This document shows, in pieces, positions 55,699 through 64,000 of a stretch of DNA of 64,000 bases. Every line of letters begins with the position of its first letter. Position 1 is the first letter of the stretch. The notes beneath the pieces are model-generated. The model was not told the origin of the DNA. It saw nothing but the letters and a program-made list of their open reading frames with translations, and ran no database searches. The stretch is from Achromobacter xylosoxidans (GTDB lineage: Bacteria; Pseudomonadota; Gammaproteobacteria; Burkholderiales; Burkholderiaceae_B), in the NCBI RefSeq assembly GCF_014490035.1, contig NZ_CP061008.1:5146001-5210000 (forward strand), in the 5' to 3' direction. The position numbers and the translations under genes were made by a program.

Positions 55699-56736
55699 TT
55701 ATTCCTCTTCGTCCACGTGATGGGTGCTGAACGAACGCCAGACCAGAACCGGGATAATCAAGGTGAAGACAATCACTTCCTTGTAGGCGCTGGCCCAGAA
55801 GGACGAGAAGGATTCCAGCACGCCCACCAGCAGCGAGCCCGCGGCCGCCACGGGGTAGCTGGCCAGCCCGCCGATGATGGCGCCGACGAAGCCCTTCAGG
55901 CCGATCAGGAAGCCGGTGTCGTAGTACACGGTGGTGATGGGCGCGATCAGCATGCCGGACATGGCGCCGATGGCGACCGCCAGCGTGAAGGTCAGGCTGC
56001 CGGACATGGTGGTGCTGATGCCGACCAGGCGGGCGCCGCGGCGATTGACGGCCGTGGCGCGCAGCGCGCGGCCATACAGCGTCTTGCCGAAGAACAGCCA
56101 CAGGCCGATGATCAGGATGGCGCAGGTTGCCACCACGAACAGGCTTTGCGCCGACCAGGTCATGAAGCCCAGGTCGACTTGCCCGCTGACGAAGGCCGGG
56201 GTGCGCCAGCCTTCGGCGCCGAAGAACACCAGCGCCAGGCCGGTGAGCGCGAAGTGCACGGCCACGGAAACGATCAGCAGCACCAGCACGGTGGCTTCGG
56301 CCAGCGGCTGGTAAACGATGCGGTAGACCATCGGACCCATCGGGATCACCAGCAGCAGCGTCAGCAGCATGTTCAGCCACAGCGAATTGCCGGGTGCGGT
56401 GTAGGTCACGGTCAGCCAGAGCAGCGCCAGCGGCAGAACCACACAGGTGGCGATGGCCTTGGGCAAGGCGGCTGCGCTGCGGGTGCGCAGCGCGCGCAGC
56501 AGCTCGAGCGCCAGGCAGACGACGCCCAGCAGCGGCAGGAGATAGGCGGTGCCCGGCACTTTGCCGTCCACCAGCATGGCCAGGGTCAGGGCGCCGAACG
56601 CCACGAACTCGCCCTGGGGAATGAAAATGACGCGCGTAACGGCGAATACCAGCACCAGAGCCATGCCCAGGAGGGCATAGATGGCGCCGTTGACGACACC
56701 GTCTTGCAGCAGGATCAGCGCAATTGAGGAATCCAT
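55699..56736 (-). CDS. livH: Liv-type ABC permease (LivH), second system
   Basis: A 345-aa multi-helix permease. [20 protein letters not shown] and [13 protein letters not shown] are the family N-terminus, and [20 protein letters not shown] with [17 protein letters not shown] the conserved C-terminal loop region. It is longer than typical LivH (about 300 aa), with an added helical segment at about 75-120. It lies five bases upstream of the fusion gene. Confidence 0.93.
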   Translation of the reverse strand: MDSSIALILLQDGVVNGAIYALLGMALVLVFAVTRVIFIPQGEFVAFGALTLAMLVDGKVPGTAYLLPLLGVVCLALELLRALRTRSAAALPKAIATCVVLPLALLWLTVTYTAPGNSLWLNMLLTLLLVIPMGPMVYRIVYQPLAEATVLVLLIVSVAVHFALTGLALVFFGAEGWRTPAFVSGQVDLGFMTWSAQSLFVVATCAILIIGLWLFFGKTLYGRALRATAVNRRGARLVGISTTMSGSLTFTLAVAIGAMSGMLIAPITTVYYDTGFLIGLKGFVGAIIGGLASYPVAAAGSLLVGVLESFSSFWASAYKEVIVFTLIIPVLVWRSFSTHHVDEEE

Positions 56737-56791
56737 CTAACAACCTTATTTATTCTGGTGTTCCGGCCGCACCCGGGACACTGATACGACA

Positions 56792-56812
56792 CACCGGCCG
56801 GAAAGGCCGGTG
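56792..56812 (-). terminator. Hairpin between livK and livH of the second system
   Basis: CACCGGCC pairs with GGCCGGTG around GGAAA. No T-run follows on the minus strand. It is a likely intercistronic stem-loop that lets the binding protein mRNA be more abundant than the downstream membrane genes. Confidence 0.5.
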
Positions 56813-56887
56813 CGAAGCATTGCAGGGGTGCCGCGCGGCGGGCGCCGCCGCGCTGTGCGCACCCTTGGATCGGGCGATCCAGGAGGA

Positions 56888-58051
56888 TTACAGGCCGGGC
56901 TGGTAGACCCACTTGCCGCCTTCGACCTTGACGATGACGCGCGAACGCTCGTCAAAGCCGGCATGGTCCGTCGGCGACATGTTGAACACGCCTTGCGAGG
57001 CGGCCAGGTCCTTCACGCCTTCCAGCGCGTCGCGCATGGCCGCGCGGAACTCCGGCGTGCCGGGCTTGGCGCCCGACTTCAGCGCCACGGGCAGCGCGGC
57101 CACGACCAGCTGGCCGGCGTCCCACATATGGCCGCCGAACGTGTTGGTCGAACCGGCGCCGTTGGCCTTTTCGTAGGCGTCCACATAGGCCAGGGCCGAC
57201 TTCTTGACCGGGTTGCTGTCCGGCAGCTGGGCCGCGACCAGCAGCGGGCCGGCCGGCAGCAGCATGCCGTCGCAGTCCTTGCCGCACACGCGCAGCACGT
57301 CGTTGTTGGCGGCGCCGTGGGTCTGGTAGATGGTGCCGCCGTAGTTGCGGGCCTTCAGTTCCTTTTGCGGCAGGGCCGACGGGGTGCCGGCGCCGGCGAT
57401 CAGGATGGCGTCGGGCTTGGCGCCGACCAGCTTGAGCACCTGGCCCGTCACGCTGGTATCGGTGCGGCTGTATTTTTCGATGGCGACGATCTCGATGCCC
57501 TTGGCCTTGGCGGCCTTCTGCATCACGTCCAGCCAGCCGTCGCCGTAGGCGTCGGCAAAGCCGATGAAGCCCAGGGTCTTGACCTTGGACTTGGCCATGG
57601 CGTCAGCCAGGGCGCCGGCCATCAGGGCGTCGTTCTGCGGGGTCTTGAAGACCCAGCGGCGCTTGTCGTCCACGGGTTCGACGATCTTGGCGCTGGCGGC
57701 CACGCTGATCATCGGCACTTTGGCTTCGGCGGCCACGTCGACCATGGCGAGCGAGCCCGGCGTGACCGAGGTGCCGATGAGCACGTCGACCTTGTCGTCG
57801 GAGGCCAGCTTGCGCGAGTTCTTGACGGCTTGCGTCGTGTCGGTGGCGTCGTCCAGGACGATCCATTCGATCTTCTGGCCAGCCACTTCCTTGGGCAGGA
57901 GGGCCACGGTGTTGCGCTCGGGGATACCCAGCGACGCGGCCGGGCCGGTGCTGGACACGGTCACGCCAACCTTGACCTGGGCGTTCGCCAGTAGCGGCAG
58001 GGCCAGGGCAATGGCGGCGGCCGCCGCGGACAAGCCGAAGTGCTTGCGCAT
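56888..58051 (-). CDS. livK: Liv-type ABC substrate-binding protein, second system
   Basis: A 387-aa periplasmic binding protein. Signal peptide ends at LLANA (about residue 24); the mature chain starts QVKVGVTVSSTGPAASLGIPERNTVALL, a typical type I fold. GTSVTPGSLAMVDVAAEAKVPM and FIGFADAYGDGWLD line the ligand cleft. First gene of the livK-livH-livMG-livF operon. Ligand unknown. Confidence 0.93.
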   Translation of the reverse strand: MRKHFGLSAAAAAIALALPLLANAQVKVGVTVSSTGPAASLGIPERNTVALLPKEVAGQKIEWIVLDDATDTTQAVKNSRKLASDDKVDVLIGTSVTPGSLAMVDVAAEAKVPMISVAASAKIVEPVDDKRRWVFKTPQNDALMAGALADAMAKSKVKTLGFIGFADAYGDGWLDVMQKAAKAKGIEIVAIEKYSRTDTSVTGQVLKLVGAKPDAILIAGAGTPSALPQKELKARNYGGTIYQTHGAANNDVLRVCGKDCDGMLLPAGPLLVAAQLPDSNPVKKSALAYVDAYEKANGAGSTNTFGGHMWDAGQLVVAALPVALKSGAKPGTPEFRAAMRDALEGVKDLAASQGVFNMSPTDHAGFDERSRVIVKVEGGKWVYQPGL

Positions 58052-58129
58052 GTTTTTGTCTCCTGTGGTGGCTCTTGTGCGCCTCGGTCGAGGCAGGGCG
58101 AGCCTAGTTAAAGTTATACAGAAAAAAAT

Positions 58130-58135
58130 ATTATA
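58130..58135 (-). promoter_or_regulatory. Candidate -10 box of the second liv operon
   Basis: A perfect TATAAT on the minus strand lies in a strongly AT-rich stretch (58104-58150), giving a predicted leader of about 70 bases before livK. The -35 region is poor, so an activator may be needed. The 58136-58293 part of the gap has nothing recognisable. Confidence 0.4.
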
Positions 58136-58293
58136 GGGTTAAAACAGTATCAGATGACGATGCGCAACTCCGGTAATTCCCTGATGTGCTACGAAAAACG
58201 CATTTCAGCAAACGCATTCGTTAATGGCGAACTTGTACTAGAAAAGATTGGCGGCCGTCAGTTGGGGGATTCCCTTGGACTGCAGCGCGCCTA

Positions 58294-58851
58294 TCAACGC
58301 CCCAGCATCGGCCACACGCGCTCCACCCGCGACGCCACCCAGGCGGCCACCACCGCCTTGGCCAGATCGCCGGGCAGGAACACCGCCACCGCCATCGCGG
58401 CCTTGGCCAAACCCATTTTCGTCACGACGGCCAGCCAGGGCACGCCGCAGGCGTAGACCACCGCGATGCCGCCCACCACGCATGCCGCCACGTAGCCGGC
58501 GAACTTTGCCCAGCCGCCCGCGGCGCGGCCGGCGAGGCCGCGCGCCAGCCAGCCCGTCACGAAAGCGCCCGCCACCAGGCCCACTAGAAAGCCGCCAGTA
58601 GGCCCGAAAAAGGCGCCCAGCCCGCCTCGGCCGCCCGGCAGCACGGGCAGCCCGACTGCCGCCAGCGCCAGGTAAAGCAAGCAGGCCAGCGCGCCGCGGA
58701 CGGGTCCGAGCATTGCGCCCGCCAGCATGGCGCCCAAGGTTTGCAGCGTTACCGGTACCGGTATGGCGGGCAGCGGAATCGGCGGGATCAGGCTCAGGAC
58801 GACGATCAGCGCCGCGAACAGCGCAATCAGCACGGTATTACTGGATTTCAC
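58294..58851 (-). CDS. bioY: Biotin ECF transporter substrate-binding protein BioY
   Basis: S-component that binds biotin in the inner membrane, 185 aa with about six helices. Family landmarks are IPVPVTLQTLGAMLAG, GRGGLGAFFGPTGGFL and the KAAMAVAVFLPGDLAK segment near the end. Start is GTG 58849-58851. It is followed on no strand by other biotin genes but follows ecfT and ecfA in the order BioM-BioN-BioY. Confidence 0.93.
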   Translation of the reverse strand: MKSSNTVLIALFAALIVVLSLIPPIPLPAIPVPVTLQTLGAMLAGAMLGPVRGALACLLYLALAAVGLPVLPGGRGGLGAFFGPTGGFLVGLVAGAFVTGWLARGLAGRAAGGWAKFAGYVAACVVGGIAVVYACGVPWLAVVTKMGLAKAAMAVAVFLPGDLAKAVVAAWVASRVERVWPMLGR

Positions 58852-58890
58852 GGTTTTCCCCTTTGGGATATGGAACTGGGCACGCGGGCC

Positions 58891-59487
58891 TCAGTGGCTG
58901 CGCGCGTCTATCGCTTCGGATACTTCCTGCGCCCTTTTCAGCGTCAGCACGATCAAGGGCACGATCAGCGCGACCGGATTGGCGCCCAGGCCGCGGGCCG
59001 CCTGCGCTTCGCGGATTTCCTGGAAGTTGCGCCAGATCTCGGGCACGAAACGCAGGGCCAGCGCCAACGCCAGCGCAACCTTGCCGGCATCGACCAGCCT
59101 CAGGCGTTCAAGCGGCATCAATGCCCTTTCGCAGACGGCAATCAGATCGGATGTGCGCGTGGCCAGCGTGACGGCCAGGGCCAGCCCCACCATCGCGCCC
59201 ACGCGCAGCAGAACGGCCAGCGCCTCCAGGCCGCCCTGGAACCAGGCCGTGAACAAGCCCACGGCCAGCAGCACCCAGGCCAAGCCCTTGACCTGCCGCC
59301 AGACGGTAGCCGCGGCCACGCCCGTGGACCAGACCAGCGCGGCGGCGGCCAGGAAGGCCGGCGCCAGCCAGCGCGGGTCGCGCAGCAGGAACAGGCCCGC
59401 GCCCGCCGCCATCAGCGCCAGCAGCTTCAACCAGGCGGGCAGGCGGTGCAGAAAGGTATCGCCCGCGACATACAGCGGCTCCATCAT
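58891..59487 (-). CDS. bioN: ECF transporter transmembrane protein (BioN/EcfT)
   Basis: T-component that couples ATP hydrolysis to the S-component. The 198-aa membrane protein has ECF-T landmarks: LLRVGAMVGLALAVTLATRTSDLI and the Ala-Arg-Gly coupling motif in EAQAARGLG. The first ATG overlaps the ATPase stop as ATGA. Confidence 0.9.
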   Translation of the reverse strand: MMEPLYVAGDTFLHRLPAWLKLLALMAAGAGLFLLRDPRWLAPAFLAAAALVWSTGVAAATVWRQVKGLAWVLLAVGLFTAWFQGGLEALAVLLRVGAMVGLALAVTLATRTSDLIAVCERALMPLERLRLVDAGKVALALALALRFVPEIWRNFQEIREAQAARGLGANPVALIVPLIVLTLKRAQEVSEAIDARSH

Positions 59488-60161
59488 GCGCAGTGCTCCC
59501 GGTACCAGCGCAGCGCGGCGGCCGGCTGGTCGTCGGCCGCGATGTTGCCGTCGCGCACCACCACCACCCGGTCGAAATCCTCCAGCAGCTCCAGGTCGTG
59601 GCTGACGACGATGGCGTCGTGGGGCAAGCCCGCGATGGCATCGCGCACGCGATTGCGATTGCGCAGGTCCAGCTGGGTGGTGGGTTCGTCAAACACGATC
59701 AGCGCCGGCTCCATCACCAGCACAGCCGCCAGCGCCACCAGTTGGCGTTCGCCGCCGGACAGCGTGTGGCTGGTCCGGTCCGCCAGGTGACCGACGCCCA
59801 GGCGGCCCAACTGCGCATCGATGCGGGCTTCGCGTTGCTGGCGGTCCGGGGACAGGTGCTTCAGGCCGAACGCCAGGTCCTCGCGGACGATGGGGAAAAC
59901 AATCTGGTTTTCAGGGTTCTGGAACACGAAGCCGACCTGGCGGCGCACGGCCTTCAGGTCGCGCCGCGTGTCCAGTCCGCCCACCCGCACATTACCGGCA
60001 GAGGGCAGGACCAGCCCGTTGATCAGGCGCGCCAGCGTGCTCTTGCCGGCGCCATTGGGGCCGACGATGCCGATGCGTCGTTCGGCCAGCGTCAGGCTCA
60101 CCCCATTCAGCACTTGCGCCTGGGGCGTGGAAACAACCGCCTGGTCAAACTCGATTAACAT
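59484..60161 (-). CDS. bioM: ECF transporter ATPase (BioM/EcfA)
   Basis: ATPase of the biotin uptake complex, 225 aa. Walker [11 protein letters not shown], the Q-loop [11 protein letters not shown] (the ECF-type variant), signature [12 protein letters not shown], Walker [13 protein letters not shown] and the switch His in VVSHDLELL. It begins the bioMNY operon, divergent from msrB across about 50 bases. Confidence 0.92.
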   Translation of the reverse strand: MLIEFDQAVVSTPQAQVLNGVSLTLAERRIGIVGPNGAGKSTLARLINGLVLPSAGNVRVGGLDTRRDLKAVRRQVGFVFQNPENQIVFPIVREDLAFGLKHLSPDRQQREARIDAQLGRLGVGHLADRTSHTLSGGERQLVALAAVLVMEPALIVFDEPTTQLDLRNRNRVRDAIAGLPHDAIVVSHDLELLEDFDRVVVVRDGNIAADDQPAAALRWYREHCA

Positions 60162-60213
60162 GGGGCGGGATTATGCCCGAACCATTTCGGGCATCGGGAC
60201 TCCAAGAGCTCAT

Positions 60214-60612
60214 ATGGACAAAGTACGAAAATCCGACGCCGAATGGCGGGCCCAGCTTTCCCCCGAAGAATACGTCGTCACCCGTGAAAAGGGTACCGAA
60301 CGGGCATTCACCGGGCGTTACTGGAATACGTTCTCTCATGGCATCTACCGTTGCGTGGGCTGTGGCACGGCGCTGTTCGCTTCCGACACCAAATTCGACG
60401 CCGGCTGCGGCTGGCCCAGCTACTTCCAGCCGCTGGATCCCGAACTGGTGCGCGAGGAGCGCGACACCACCCACGGCATGGTCCGCACCGAAGTGCTGTG
60501 CAACGTCTGCGACTCGCATCTGGGACACGTCTTCCCCGACGGCCCCGAGCCCACCGGACTGCGCTATTGCATCAATTCCCTGTCGATGACGTTTGAACCC
60601 ATAGAAGACTGA
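60214..60612 (+). CDS. msrB: Peptide-methionine (R)-S-oxide reductase
   Basis: Reduces methionine-R-sulfoxide in cytosolic proteins. The 132-aa protein has zinc cysteines at 47, 50, 96 and 99 (CVGCG, CNVCD), the resolving-type Cys65 (AGCGWPSY) and catalytic Cys119 (RYCINSLSM). Starting ATG at 60214. yciB begins directly after the stop. With msrPQ at the left, this window encodes both the cytosolic and a periplasmic repair route. Confidence 0.95.
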   Translation: MDKVRKSDAEWRAQLSPEEYVVTREKGTERAFTGRYWNTFSHGIYRCVGCGTALFASDTKFDAGCGWPSYFQPLDPELVREERDTTHGMVRTEVLCNVCDSHLGHVFPDGPEPTGLRYCINSLSMTFEPIED

Positions 60613-61191
60613 ATGAAGAAGTTCCTGTTCGACCTGTTTCCGCTGTTCCTTTTCTTCATTGCGTATCGGTACACGGACATTTTCATCGCCACCGGCGTCG
60701 CCATGGCGGCTGCCGTGCTGCAGATCGTCTGGCTGAAGGCCACGGGCCGCGCCACCGAGGCCATGCACTGGATCAACCTGACCGTCATCCTGGTATTCGG
60801 CGGAGCCACGATCTGGCTGCACAGCGATGTCTTCATCAAATGGAAGCCCACGGTGCTGTACTGGCTGTTCGGCGGCGCGCTGGTCTTTGCGCGCCTGCTC
60901 TTCGGCCGCAACCTGATCCGCCGCCTGATGGAAAAGCAGATCCAGCTGCCCGACGCCGCCTGGGAACGGCTGAACCTGGTCTGGGCCGGCTTCTTCCTGG
61001 TCGCAGGCGCGCTCAACCTGTATGTGGCGTTTTCCGGCCACTTCACCGAATCGCAATGGGTCAGCTTCAAGGCCTTCGGCCTGATGGGCCTGATGGTGGT
61101 CTTCGTGATCGGCCAGTCGATCTGGCTGGGCAAGCACATCCAGACGGAGGAACAGGCCCCCTCCTCCGACACCCCGCCCCGCCAGCCCTGA
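60613..61191 (+). CDS. yciB: Inner membrane-spanning protein YciB (septation protein A)
   Basis: A 192-aa protein with about five membrane helices, beginning FLFDLFPLFLFFIAYRY, the YciB hallmark, and having GRNLIRRLMEKQIQLPDAAW and LNLYVAFSG. It supports envelope integrity and division in enteric bacteria. It abuts msrB and is followed by bolA after 55 bases, a linkage seen in related genomes. Confidence 0.95.
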   Translation: MKKFLFDLFPLFLFFIAYRYTDIFIATGVAMAAAVLQIVWLKATGRATEAMHWINLTVILVFGGATIWLHSDVFIKWKPTVLYWLFGGALVFARLLFGRNLIRRLMEKQIQLPDAAWERLNLVWAGFFLVAGALNLYVAFSGHFTESQWVSFKAFGLMGLMVVFVIGQSIWLGKHIQTEEQAPSSDTPPRQP

Positions 61192-61246
61192 TCCCCTCCC
61201 AATCCCTGGCCGGCGCGCGTAGCGCCGGAACCAAACCTCACTCCCC

Positions 61247-61516
61247 ATGTCAGACACCACCGACCGCATTTCCCTGATCCGGGAGCGGCTAGCCGCCCTG
61301 GAACCCGTCAGCCTCGACATTCTGGACGACTCGCATTTGCATGCCGGCCACGAAGGCAGTAAAAACGGCGCCGGCCACTATCGCGTGATCATCGTAGCGC
61401 CTTGCTTCGCGGGGCTCTCGCCCGTTGCGCGGCATAGGCTGGTGTATCATCATTTGCAAGATTTGATCCCTTATCCGATTCATGCGCTTGCGCTAGATGC
61501 CCAGGCTCCCAAATAG
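61247..61516 (+). CDS. bolA: BolA-family protein
   Basis: An 89-aa morphogene/iron-sulfur partner. Class II KH-like fold with DDSHLHAGHEGSKNGAGHYRV, which carries the His residues that ligate a shared [2Fe-2S] cluster with monothiol glutaredoxin, and VARHRLVYHHLQDLI at the end. No Shine-Dalgarno sequence is evident. Confidence 0.93.
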   Translation: MSDTTDRISLIRERLAALEPVSLDILDDSHLHAGHEGSKNGAGHYRVIIVAPCFAGLSPVARHRLVYHHLQDLIPYPIHALALDAQAPK

Positions 61517-61533
61517 AAAGTAAAAGGATATTC

Positions 61534-62310
61534 ATGAAACGCATCGTCATGCTGGCTGCGGCCTGCGTCATCGCCGTGCCGGCTTTCGCTCAGAACGTGG
61601 CTACCGTCAACGGCAAGGCCATCTCGCAGAAGAGCCTGGATCAATTCGTCAAGCTGCTGGTCAGCCAGGGCGCCACCGATTCGCCGCAACTGCGCGAACA
61701 GGTCAAGCAGGAAATGATCAACCGCCAGATCTTCGTGCAAGCCGCCGAATCCAGCGGCATCGCCAAGCAGGCCGACGTCCAGACCGAAGTCGAACTGGCC
61801 CGCCAAGGCATCCTGGTCCGCGCCCTGATGGCCGACTACCTGGCCAAGCACCCGGTGTCCGACGCCAAGGTCACGGCCGAATACGAGAAGATCAAGAAGG
61901 AACAGGCCGGCAAGATGGAATACAAGGTCCGCCACATCCTCGTCGAAGACGAGAAGACGGCGAACGACCTGCTGGCCCAGATCAAGAGCAACAAGAGCAA
62001 GTTCAACGACCTGGCCAAGAAGAACTCCAAGGACCCCGGCAGCGCCGACAAGGGCGGCGACCTGGGTTGGGCTCCCCCGACCAACTACGTCCAGCCGTTC
62101 GCGCAAGCCGTGACGCAGCTGAAGAAGGGCGAAATGGTCGACAAGCCGGTGCAGACCCAGTACGGCTGGCACATCATCGTGGTCGACGACACCCGTCCGG
62201 TGGAATTCCCGCCGCTCGACCAGGTGCGTCCGCAGTTGGAAGAAATGCTGCGCCAGCAAACCCTGGCCGACTACCAGAAGGAACTGCGCGAAAAGGCCAA
62301 GATCCAGTAA
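61534..62310 (+). CDS. Periplasmic peptidyl-prolyl isomerase, PpiC/Par27 type
   Basis: Parvulin-fold foldase and chaperone of outer membrane proteins. The 258-aa precursor has a signal peptide cleaved at AFAQ (residue 19), helical chaperone arms at about 35-110 and a parvulin domain at 128-225 (VRHILVEDEKTANDLL, GGDLGWAPPTNYV, QYGWHIIVVDD). Length and neighbours agree with Par27 of Bordetella pertussis (from memory). Starts after AAAGGA. Confidence 0.9.
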   Translation: MKRIVMLAAACVIAVPAFAQNVATVNGKAISQKSLDQFVKLLVSQGATDSPQLREQVKQEMINRQIFVQAAESSGIAKQADVQTEVELARQGILVRALMADYLAKHPVSDAKVTAEYEKIKKEQAGKMEYKVRHILVEDEKTANDLLAQIKSNKSKFNDLAKKNSKDPGSADKGGDLGWAPPTNYVQPFAQAVTQLKKGEMVDKPVQTQYGWHIIVVDDTRPVEFPPLDQVRPQLEEMLRQQTLADYQKELREKAKIQ

Positions 62311-62327
62311 GCCTTGCCGCACAGATG

Positions 62328-62357
62328 AAAAATGCCCGCGCAAGCGGGCATTTTTTT
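62328..62357 (+). terminator. Strong bidirectional terminator after the parvulin gene
   Basis: AAAAATGCCCGC pairs with GCGGGCATTTTT around GCAA, followed by a T7 run; the A-run on the other arm gives a T-run on the minus strand too. It separates the convergent parvulin and MetX-like genes. Confidence 0.92.
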
Positions 62358-62392
62358 CGCCTGGCTGTTTCGGCGCCGGGTTGGCTCCCCCG

Positions 62393-63382
62393 TTAAGCCA
62401 GCGCCTGCCGCAAATGGGCGTCCCAGAGAGGGCCTTCCAGCAGCGGCGACAGATGGCCGTAGCGCCCGGCCACGCTGGTCTGGACAATATGGGCGGGATA
62501 CGCGATCCGCGCGCCCCCGCCTGGATCATCGGGCGCAAAGAGCTCGTCCGATACGCAGCGCAGCCAACGCACGGGCGTGGCGGCTTCCAGCAGCGCGCCG
62601 CGCGCATCGTAGCGGCAGGCGGATGTCCTGAGCAGCGCCATGGACCACGGTGAAAAGCGCGCCGCCCAGGCCTGGGCGTCGGCCCGCAAACGCTGCTCCG
62701 CGTCGGGTTCGCCCGCGTCGGCCAGCCATAGCGCGTAGCCATAGCGGCGCAAGGTTGCGCAGCGCGATTCGACCCATTCGTTCCAGGCATCCGCATCGCC
62801 CGCATCGAGGGCGGCGGCGATGCGGCGCAGGCGCTGCGCGTCCTCCAGGCTGCCGCCGCCGCGCGGCGCCGAAGCCAGCGCCACCACCCGCCCGACGGGC
62901 AGCGGCGCGGCCACGGCCCACTGGAAGGCTTGGTAGCCGCCGTAGGAATACCCCACCACCGCATCCAGGCGCTCGACGCCTATCGCGCGCAGCCATTCCC
63001 CCTGCAGGCGCACGCCATCGGCAATCGAAACGTCAGGAAATGCGCTGGCTTGGGCTCCGATCGGCGCGCTGCTGCCGAAACTCGAACCCAACGCGTTCGG
63101 CGCCAGCACGCAGGTATCGCGCGTATCCAGCGCCGCCCCCGGCCCCAGCCAGGGACTGGCCCAGCCCGCATCGGGATGGACTGCCCCCTCGGCCGGCCGC
63201 AAGGCCTGGTGGCTGCCGGATATGCCATGCAGCAGCAACACCACGGCGCGCGCCCGGTGCGGCGGCGGACCGTAGCGGGCCCAGGCCAGCCGGACCGGCG
63301 CCAGCATCCCGCCGCCGTCCAATGGCAAGGCCTGCAACTGCGTCACCTCGGCGGCGCGATCCGTGGACTGATGGACGGACAT
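62393..63382 (-). CDS. MetX-like alpha/beta hydrolase
   Basis: A 329-aa alpha/beta hydrolase of the homoserine/serine O-acyltransferase family. Motifs are LLHGISGSHQAL, an oxyanion/PNxLG segment (VLAPNALGSSFGSSAPIG), the nucleophile elbow VVGYSYGGYQAFQWA, Asp in SDELFAPDD and His in GRYGHLSPL. MetX proper has GGSMGGMQALEW here, so this is a divergent member: hydrolase or acyltransferase is undecided. It abuts a dioxygenase gene by ten bases. Confidence 0.75.
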   Translation of the reverse strand: MSVHQSTDRAAEVTQLQALPLDGGGMLAPVRLAWARYGPPPHRARAVVLLLHGISGSHQALRPAEGAVHPDAGWASPWLGPGAALDTRDTCVLAPNALGSSFGSSAPIGAQASAFPDVSIADGVRLQGEWLRAIGVERLDAVVGYSYGGYQAFQWAVAAPLPVGRVVALASAPRGGGSLEDAQRLRRIAAALDAGDADAWNEWVESRCATLRRYGYALWLADAGEPDAEQRLRADAQAWAARFSPWSMALLRTSACRYDARGALLEAATPVRWLRCVSDELFAPDDPGGGARIAYPAHIVQTSVAGRYGHLSPLLEGPLWDAHLRQALA

Positions 63383-63391
63383 CGGCGGCCC

Positions 63392-64000
63392 CTAGACCGG
63401 ACGCTCGCCCATGACCGTGGTGCGATAGATCGTGCGCCGCATGCTGGCTGGCAATTCGCGGGTGGTGGCCTTGTGCATCACGCAGCGGTTGTCCCACATG
63501 ACCACATCGCCCGGCTCCCATTGCAGCGCGTACTGGTACTGCTCCTGCGTGCAATGCGCGAACAGGCGATCCAGCAATTCCTGGCTGTCCGCCTCGCCCC
63601 AGCCGGACACCTCGGCGGTCATGCCGGGATGCACGTACAGCGCCTTGCGGCCCGTCTCGGGATGGGTGCGCACGATGGGATGTTCGACGTCAGGCGTGCC
63701 GGCCAGTTGGCTGGCATCCATCTTCACCTGGGTGCCCTCGTCGGCCCTGGTGTTCTTGCGCCGGTAGCGGTGCACCGCCCGAAGGCCAGCCAACTGGCTT
63801 TGCACGGCGCCGTCCAGTTCCTCGTAGGCCCGGTACATGTTGACGAACAAGGTGTTGCCGCCCTCCGGCGGAATCAGCTGCGCATTCAGGATGGTGGCCT
63901 TGGCGGGACATTCACGGAAGGCGAAATCCGAATGCCAGTACGAACCGCCGTCGGCAATGCCCGCCGGCACGCCGTTCTTGACCTCGTTGGACAGCACGAA
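63392..64000 (-). CDS. TauD/TfdA-family dioxygenase, partial
   Basis: Fe(II)/2-oxoglutarate-dependent dioxygenase, at least 203 aa visible; the N-terminus is cut by the right edge. The metal triad is His-Asp in SYWHSDFAF and His in WDNRCVMHKAT, with the 2-oxoglutarate Arg in RRTIYRTTV. The family includes taurine and 2,4-D dioxygenases; the substrate is unclear. Stop lies just upstream of the MetX-like gene on the same strand. Confidence 0.88.
   Translation of the reverse strand, partial: FVLSNEVKNGVPAGIADGGSYWHSDFAFRECPAKATILNAQLIPPEGGNTLFVNMYRAYEELDGAVQSQLAGLRAVHRYRRKNTRADEGTQVKMDASQLAGTPDVEHPIVRTHPETGRKALYVHPGMTAEVSGWGEADSQELLDRLFAHCTQEQYQYALQWEPGDVVMWDNRCVMHKATTRELPASMRRTIYRTTVMGERPV

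Noticed and set aside
55694..56743. Extension of the LivM-LivG fusion frame over livH
   Set aside because: Out-of-frame shadow of livH; the true N-terminus MNRILLVLF is at 55693.
58154..58456. 100-aa frame between livK and bioY
   Set aside because: Overlaps the bioY 3' end antisense and has no recognisable domain.
1..64000. tRNA, rRNA, insertion sequences, prophage or toxin-antitoxin genes
   Set aside because: None was recognised when reading both strands; no transposase or integrase frames and no tRNA-like ends were seen.

Overview
This is a GC-rich chromosomal segment that looks like a betaproteobacterium of the Alcaligenaceae (Achromobacter or Bordetella type). The pointers are the yceD-rpmF-plsX-fabHDG-acpP-fabF order, three Bug/TctC-type tripartite tricarboxylate receptor genes without their membrane partners, two branched-chain amino acid type (Liv) ABC systems, an intracellular PHB depolymerase, and a Par27-like parvulin behind bolA. 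The genus is an inference from content and order, not a measured identity. No tRNA, rRNA, CRISPR array, insertion sequence or prophage was recognised.

Layout. 1-6974: lipid and ribosome operon on the minus strand (yceD, rpmF, plsX, fabH, fabD, fabG, acpP, fabF, then a membrane protein cut by the edge), with a good sigma70-like promoter at its head. 6982-12528: maf/yceF coupled to an RsmI-like methyltransferase, the AmiD-like lipoprotein amidase, msrPQ, a HAD phosphatase and rluC. 12529-16181: rne with a long structured leader and a strong terminator. 16243-20955: a sugar-acid type catabolic island (LysR, DHDPS-family lyase/dehydratase, UxaA/GarD-family dehydratase, Bug receptor). 21249-26298: pagL, accD, trpA, trpB, argE. 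26419-33180: an MHS-type transporter, relA, mtfA, a flavodoxin-like protein, a RidA-family protein, pncB.

33337-37400: an iron-sulfur/redox stretch (fdxA, fpr, phaZ, a soluble orphan rnfB translationally coupled to nth). 37758-42529: first Liv-type ABC operon in the order G-F-J-H-M. 42635-45444: betaine-type binding protein, class IV aminotransferase, metallo-beta-lactamase-fold hydrolase. 45446-50473: a chimeric Bug/LivF pseudogene, an intact Bug receptor, then divergently an aldehyde dehydrogenase, a 3-hydroxyisobutyrate-dehydrogenase-like enzyme and an IclR regulator. 50517-53056: a Tat-exported phospholipase C coupled to an ASCH-domain protein. 53106-58051: second Liv-type operon on the minus strand, containing a LivM-LivG fusion. 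58294-60161: BioMNY biotin ECF transporter. 60214-62310: msrB, yciB, bolA, PpiC/Par27. 62393-64000: a MetX-like alpha/beta hydrolase and a truncated TauD/TfdA dioxygenase.

Most genes are housekeeping or standard transport and catabolism. The least explained parts are: the soluble RnfB-Nth pair behind a 61-nt near-perfect inverted repeat, the recombinational Bug/LivF scar, the multi-hairpin rne leader whose promoter overlaps the rluC start codon, a LivF ATPase with Arg in place of the Walker A Lys, and several inverted repeats that look like operators of nearby regulators.
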